Below the pieces are notes generated by a model. That model worked only from the letters and a program-made list of their open reading frames with translations. It did not search any database and was not told the origin of the DNA. Below, piece by piece: positions 61,479 through 64,000 of a DNA stretch of 64,000 bases. Within the stretch, counting starts at the first letter, position 1. Each line of letters opens with the position of its first letter. The stretch comes from Pseudomonas sp. p1(2021b) (lineage in GTDB: Bacteria > Pseudomonadota > Gammaproteobacteria > Pseudomonadales > Pseudomonadaceae), in the NCBI RefSeq assembly GCF_020151015.1, contig NZ_CP083746.1:1078501-1142500 (forward strand), read 5' to 3'. The position numbers and the translations under genes are program-made.

Positions 61479-62348
61479 ATGCGTACCGCCGTACGTGCCT
61501 TCGTTACCCTCTGTGTGGTGGCCCTGGCCATATTCGCCGGCTATCACCTTTGGCAGTACTACATGCTCACGCCCTGGACCCGTGATGCACGGGTGCGCGC
61601 AGACGTGGTAGTGATCGCTCCGGACGTATCCGGTTGGGTGCGCGAGCTCAAGGTGCGCGACAACCAGCAGGTAAAGGCCGGCGATCTGCTCATGAGCATC
61701 GACCGCGAGCGCTTCCAGGCCGCTTTCGACCAAGCCAGTGCCGTGGCCGAGATCCGCGCCCACCAATTGCGCCTGCGTGAGCGCGAGGCGGCGCGACGCA
61801 CGGCCCTGGGCCCCGATGCGATCAGCGCCGAGCTGCGCGAGAATGCCCAGATCAACGCTGCCGTCGCTCGGGGTGAGCTGCATGAAGCCCAGGCGCAGCT
61901 GCAGGTGGCGAGGATCAACCTTGAGCGTAGCGAAGTCCGGGCCCCGCGCAGCGGGCACATCACCAACCTGCGCCTGGCTCAGGGCAACTATGTCAACACC
62001 GGCCAATCGGTCATGGCCCTGGTGGATGATGCCACTTTCTATATCCAGGCCTATTTCGAAGAGACCAAGCTGCCGCGCATCCACGTCGGCGACCCGGTGA
62101 AAGTCTGGCTGATGGGCGCCGGCGAGGCGATCGACGGCCATGTGCAAAGCATCAGCCGCGGCATCACCGACAGCAACAGCAATCCCGACAGCCAACTGTT
62201 GCCTGAGGTTGAACCGACATTCAACTGGGTACGCCTGGCCCAGCGCATTCCGGTGCGCATCCGCCTGGATCATATTCCCGAGGACATCAACCTCAGTGCC
62301 GGGATGACTGCCAGCGTGCAGGTGCACGAGGCACAGGCCGAGCGTTGA
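61479..62348 (+). CDS. HlyD/AaeA-type periplasmic adaptor protein
   Basis: 289 aa. One N-terminal membrane helix (AFVTLCVVALAIFAGYHLWQ) is followed by a lipoyl-like domain (ARVRADVVVIAPDVSGWVRE; VKAGDLLMSIDRERF) and a coiled-coil hairpin rich in RLREREAARR, then a beta-barrel (VRAPRSGHITNLRLAQGNYV). Membrane-fusion partner of the FUSC exporter. TAAGGAGTGATACCC precedes the ATG at 61479. No outer-membrane channel gene is present, so it may use a general TolC-type channel. Confidence 0.92.
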   Translation: MRTAVRAFVTLCVVALAIFAGYHLWQYYMLTPWTRDARVRADVVVIAPDVSGWVRELKVRDNQQVKAGDLLMSIDRERFQAAFDQASAVAEIRAHQLRLREREAARRTALGPDAISAELRENAQINAAVARGELHEAQAQLQVARINLERSEVRAPRSGHITNLRLAQGNYVNTGQSVMALVDDATFYIQAYFEETKLPRIHVGDPVKVWLMGAGEAIDGHVQSISRGITDSNSNPDSQLLPEVEPTFNWVRLAQRIPVRIRLDHIPEDINLSAGMTASVQVHEAQAER

Positions 62349-62351
62349 GGG

Positions 62352-63554
62352 TCATGGGCTTACGTTGCCCTTTGATCGGTCGACGGGCAGGCGGAAGCTG
62401 AACAGCGTGCCCACCTGGGCGTTCGACACGACCTCCATGGAACCGCCATGGGCCAGGGCGATCTGGTTGGCTATATAAAGCCCCAGTCCCAGCCCTTGCT
62501 GTGGTCTGCTGGACAGTGGTCGGGAGAAGGGTTGGAACAGCTGTGCCAGGACCTGTGCGGGGATCGGTTCGCCCAGGTTATGCACGCTGAGTATGAAGAT
62601 ACCGTCGTGCAGCGTCGCGGTGACGGTGACCGGCTCATCGGCGGCGCCATGGGCCAGAGCGTTGGCGATCAGGTTGGAGAGCAGTTGGGCGATACGTTCG
62701 CGGTCGCAGTGCAGCCCGCCGATGTCGCCGATGTTCAGCAGGATCTGCCGCTGTGGGTGCACCCGTTGCAACTCCGAGGCCACATGGGTCAGGGCCTCGG
62801 CCAGGTCGTGGCAGGGCTGCTGGTTGATGGGGATGCCGCTGCCCAGGCGGCCACGGGCGAAGTCCAGCATGTCGCGCACCAATTGGGTGGCGCGGCTGCC
62901 GGAGGTATGTATGTGCCGGGCGATGGCGCGGTTGCGCTCGTCCTGCAAGCGCTGGACGAGCAACTCCGCCCCGGCCGTGATGGCGAACAATGGGTTGCGC
63001 AGGTCGTGGCCGAGTACCGCGATGAACTGCTCACGTACCTCCGCCATGGCGCGCTCCTTCTGCAGGGCCAGTTCGGTGCGCTGTGCGCTTTCCTCGCTTT
63101 CTATCTGGATCGACAGCAGGCGGGCGAACGATTCCATCATGGGTTGGATGGCGCTGCCCTTGAGTGAGGTGGGCCTGGGGTCCAGGGCGCTGATGGTGCC
63201 GAAGAAACTACCGTCGGTGCGTAGCACCGGCACCGAGATATAGCTTTCGAAACGGTAGACCCGTGGTGCGTGATGCCGGGCGTACTGGTCGTCCTCGCTG
63301 GCCTGGTCGATCACGATGGTCTGGTGGCTGCTGCGGATTTCCTGGCACAGGGTTGTGGTGACGTCGAGTTCATCGCCAGGCTTGAGGCCCAGACCCAGGT
63401 TGTCCAATACGGCGCAGGCGGTCCAGCTGTTCTCGGTTACCCGTGCCACGGCGGCAAAGCGCATGCCGGTGGTCTCGCAGATGACTTGGAGGAGAGCAGG
63501 GACTGCGTTGATGCGGCCGATGGTGGCGATGTCGGCGTTGATGGCGTTGGCCAT
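62352..63554 (-). CDS. GAF-domain sensor histidine kinase (soluble)
   Basis: 400 aa. N-terminal GAF domain (residues about 15-150: TGMRFAAVARVTENSWTACA), a HisKA dimerisation domain with the phospho-acceptor His in FIAVLGHDLRNPLFAI, and an HATPase_c domain (N-box LLSNLIANALAHG; G2 box QGLGLGLYIANQIALAHGG). There is no transmembrane helix or signal peptide, so it is cytoplasmic and senses an internal ligand or redox cue. No response regulator is adjacent. Its stop is 3 bp from the convergent adaptor gene's stop. Confidence 0.92.
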   Translation of the reverse strand: MANAINADIATIGRINAVPALLQVICETTGMRFAAVARVTENSWTACAVLDNLGLGLKPGDELDVTTTLCQEIRSSHQTIVIDQASEDDQYARHHAPRVYRFESYISVPVLRTDGSFFGTISALDPRPTSLKGSAIQPMMESFARLLSIQIESEESAQRTELALQKERAMAEVREQFIAVLGHDLRNPLFAITAGAELLVQRLQDERNRAIARHIHTSGSRATQLVRDMLDFARGRLGSGIPINQQPCHDLAEALTHVASELQRVHPQRQILLNIGDIGGLHCDRERIAQLLSNLIANALAHGAADEPVTVTATLHDGIFILSVHNLGEPIPAQVLAQLFQPFSRPLSSRPQQGLGLGLYIANQIALAHGGSMEVVSNAQVGTLFSFRLPVDRSKGNVSP

Positions 63555-63740
63555 GACAGAGCAGTGTCCGTGGCGGTAAGAAGCATCAGTCTAGCGGGGG
63601 GCTGGGGCGGGATGGAAAAAGTTGGCGAACGGTCTTGGGTTGTCTTGGATCTGGTAGATGCCGAAGCCCCGGAGGCCGGTACCTGTTCGCCTTTAAATGC
63701 GGCCTTCAATCTAAATATTTCAAATAATTGAAATAAAGGG

Positions 63741-64000
63741 TTGACGCCCTTCTGAATCCCCTTATAATGCGCCCCACTTCCGACGCAGTCGAAACGCAAA
63801 ACTCCTTGAGATTCAATGGGTTGAACGCTTCAGGTAGTATCGGAAGGCTTCGGTCTCACAGATCGGCAGCGGTGCAAAAGGCAGTTGACAGCAGGTTTTA
63901 ACGCTGTATGATTCGCCTCCCGCTACGAGAGATCGCAGCGCGTTAAGCGGTTGAAGTTGAACGAAAAACTTCAAAATAAACGCTTGACAGACTCTGAGGA
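63741..64000 (+). promoter_or_regulatory. Tandem promoters of a stable RNA (probably rrn) operon leader
   Basis: P1: TTGACG (63741-63746), 16-bp spacer, TATAAT (63763-63768), GC-rich discriminator GCGCC. P2: TTGACA (63885-63890), 16 bp, TATGAT (63907-63912). P3: TTGACA (63984-63989), its -10 lies past the window. The 450 bp before 64000 have no gene on the plus strand, and the sequence around P2-P3 (GCGTTAAGCGGTTGAAGTTG; CTTCAAAATAAACGCTTGAC) looks like the leader that precedes 16S rRNA in P. putida. No rRNA is inside the window. Confidence 0.75.

Overview
This window is chromosomal DNA from a fluorescent pseudomonad, most likely the Pseudomonas putida group. It is GC-rich. The gene order bfr-bfd-peroxiredoxin-rnt-pyrC-motY-argG, then nth next to an rnf cluster and metG, resembles what I know of Pseudomonas chromosomes. 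REP palindromes with the core GCGGGCTTG-CCCGCGAT recur between genes. Species is inferred from protein similarity and synteny by memory, not from a search.

Layout. 1-2160: start of glpK (cut by the window edge), glpF, ybaK. 2195-3411: an IS110-family element inserted exactly inside a REP, with a frameshifted recombinase and a structured non-coding end that reads as a bridge RNA. 3563-13900: FbpC-like ATPase and argF, grxD, bfr/bfd, a 2-Cys peroxiredoxin, rnt/pyrC, motY, argG, and a BvgA-like regulator. 13946-20458: a small envelope protein, nth, an unusual rnf cluster (E-G-D-B-A, no rnfC), metG. 20617-27512: apbC, a cold-shock protein, dcd, an M14-like peptidase/deacylase, a QuiP-like acylase. 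27760-32180: a four-gene run with two SEC-C zinc proteins, two tandem OmpA lipoproteins, a collagen-like secreted protein. 32260-44890: dinG, a GH50-like glycosidase, an EstB-like esterase, an OmpA lipoprotein with a Lys/Ala tail, pdxH, nhaA, an FAD oxidoreductase. 45343-50289: the liv/bra branched-chain amino-acid ABC transporter. 50647-59060: DUF2288, a beta-hydroxyacid dehydrogenase, an MHYT-GGDEF-EAL protein, rapA, small proteins, and a 38-residue ccoM behind two Anr boxes. 59285-63554: an aaeBXA-like efflux operon and a GAF histidine kinase. 63741-64000: stacked strong promoters that look like the leader of an rRNA operon starting just past the edge.

Most genes are housekeeping or envelope functions. 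Iron and oxygen themes recur: bfr/bfd under a probable Fur site, grxD and apbC for Fe-S clusters, and ccoM under Anr. The most interesting locus is the IS110 element. Both insertion junctions carry a CT core, excision restores an intact REP, and two hairpin loops upstream of the recombinase contain segments matching the target halves and the element's own ends, in the order known for bridge RNAs. The second is the rnf cluster, which lacks rnfC, has lost the RnfA cysteines, and has an RnfB without a membrane anchor but with an RnfC-like tail.
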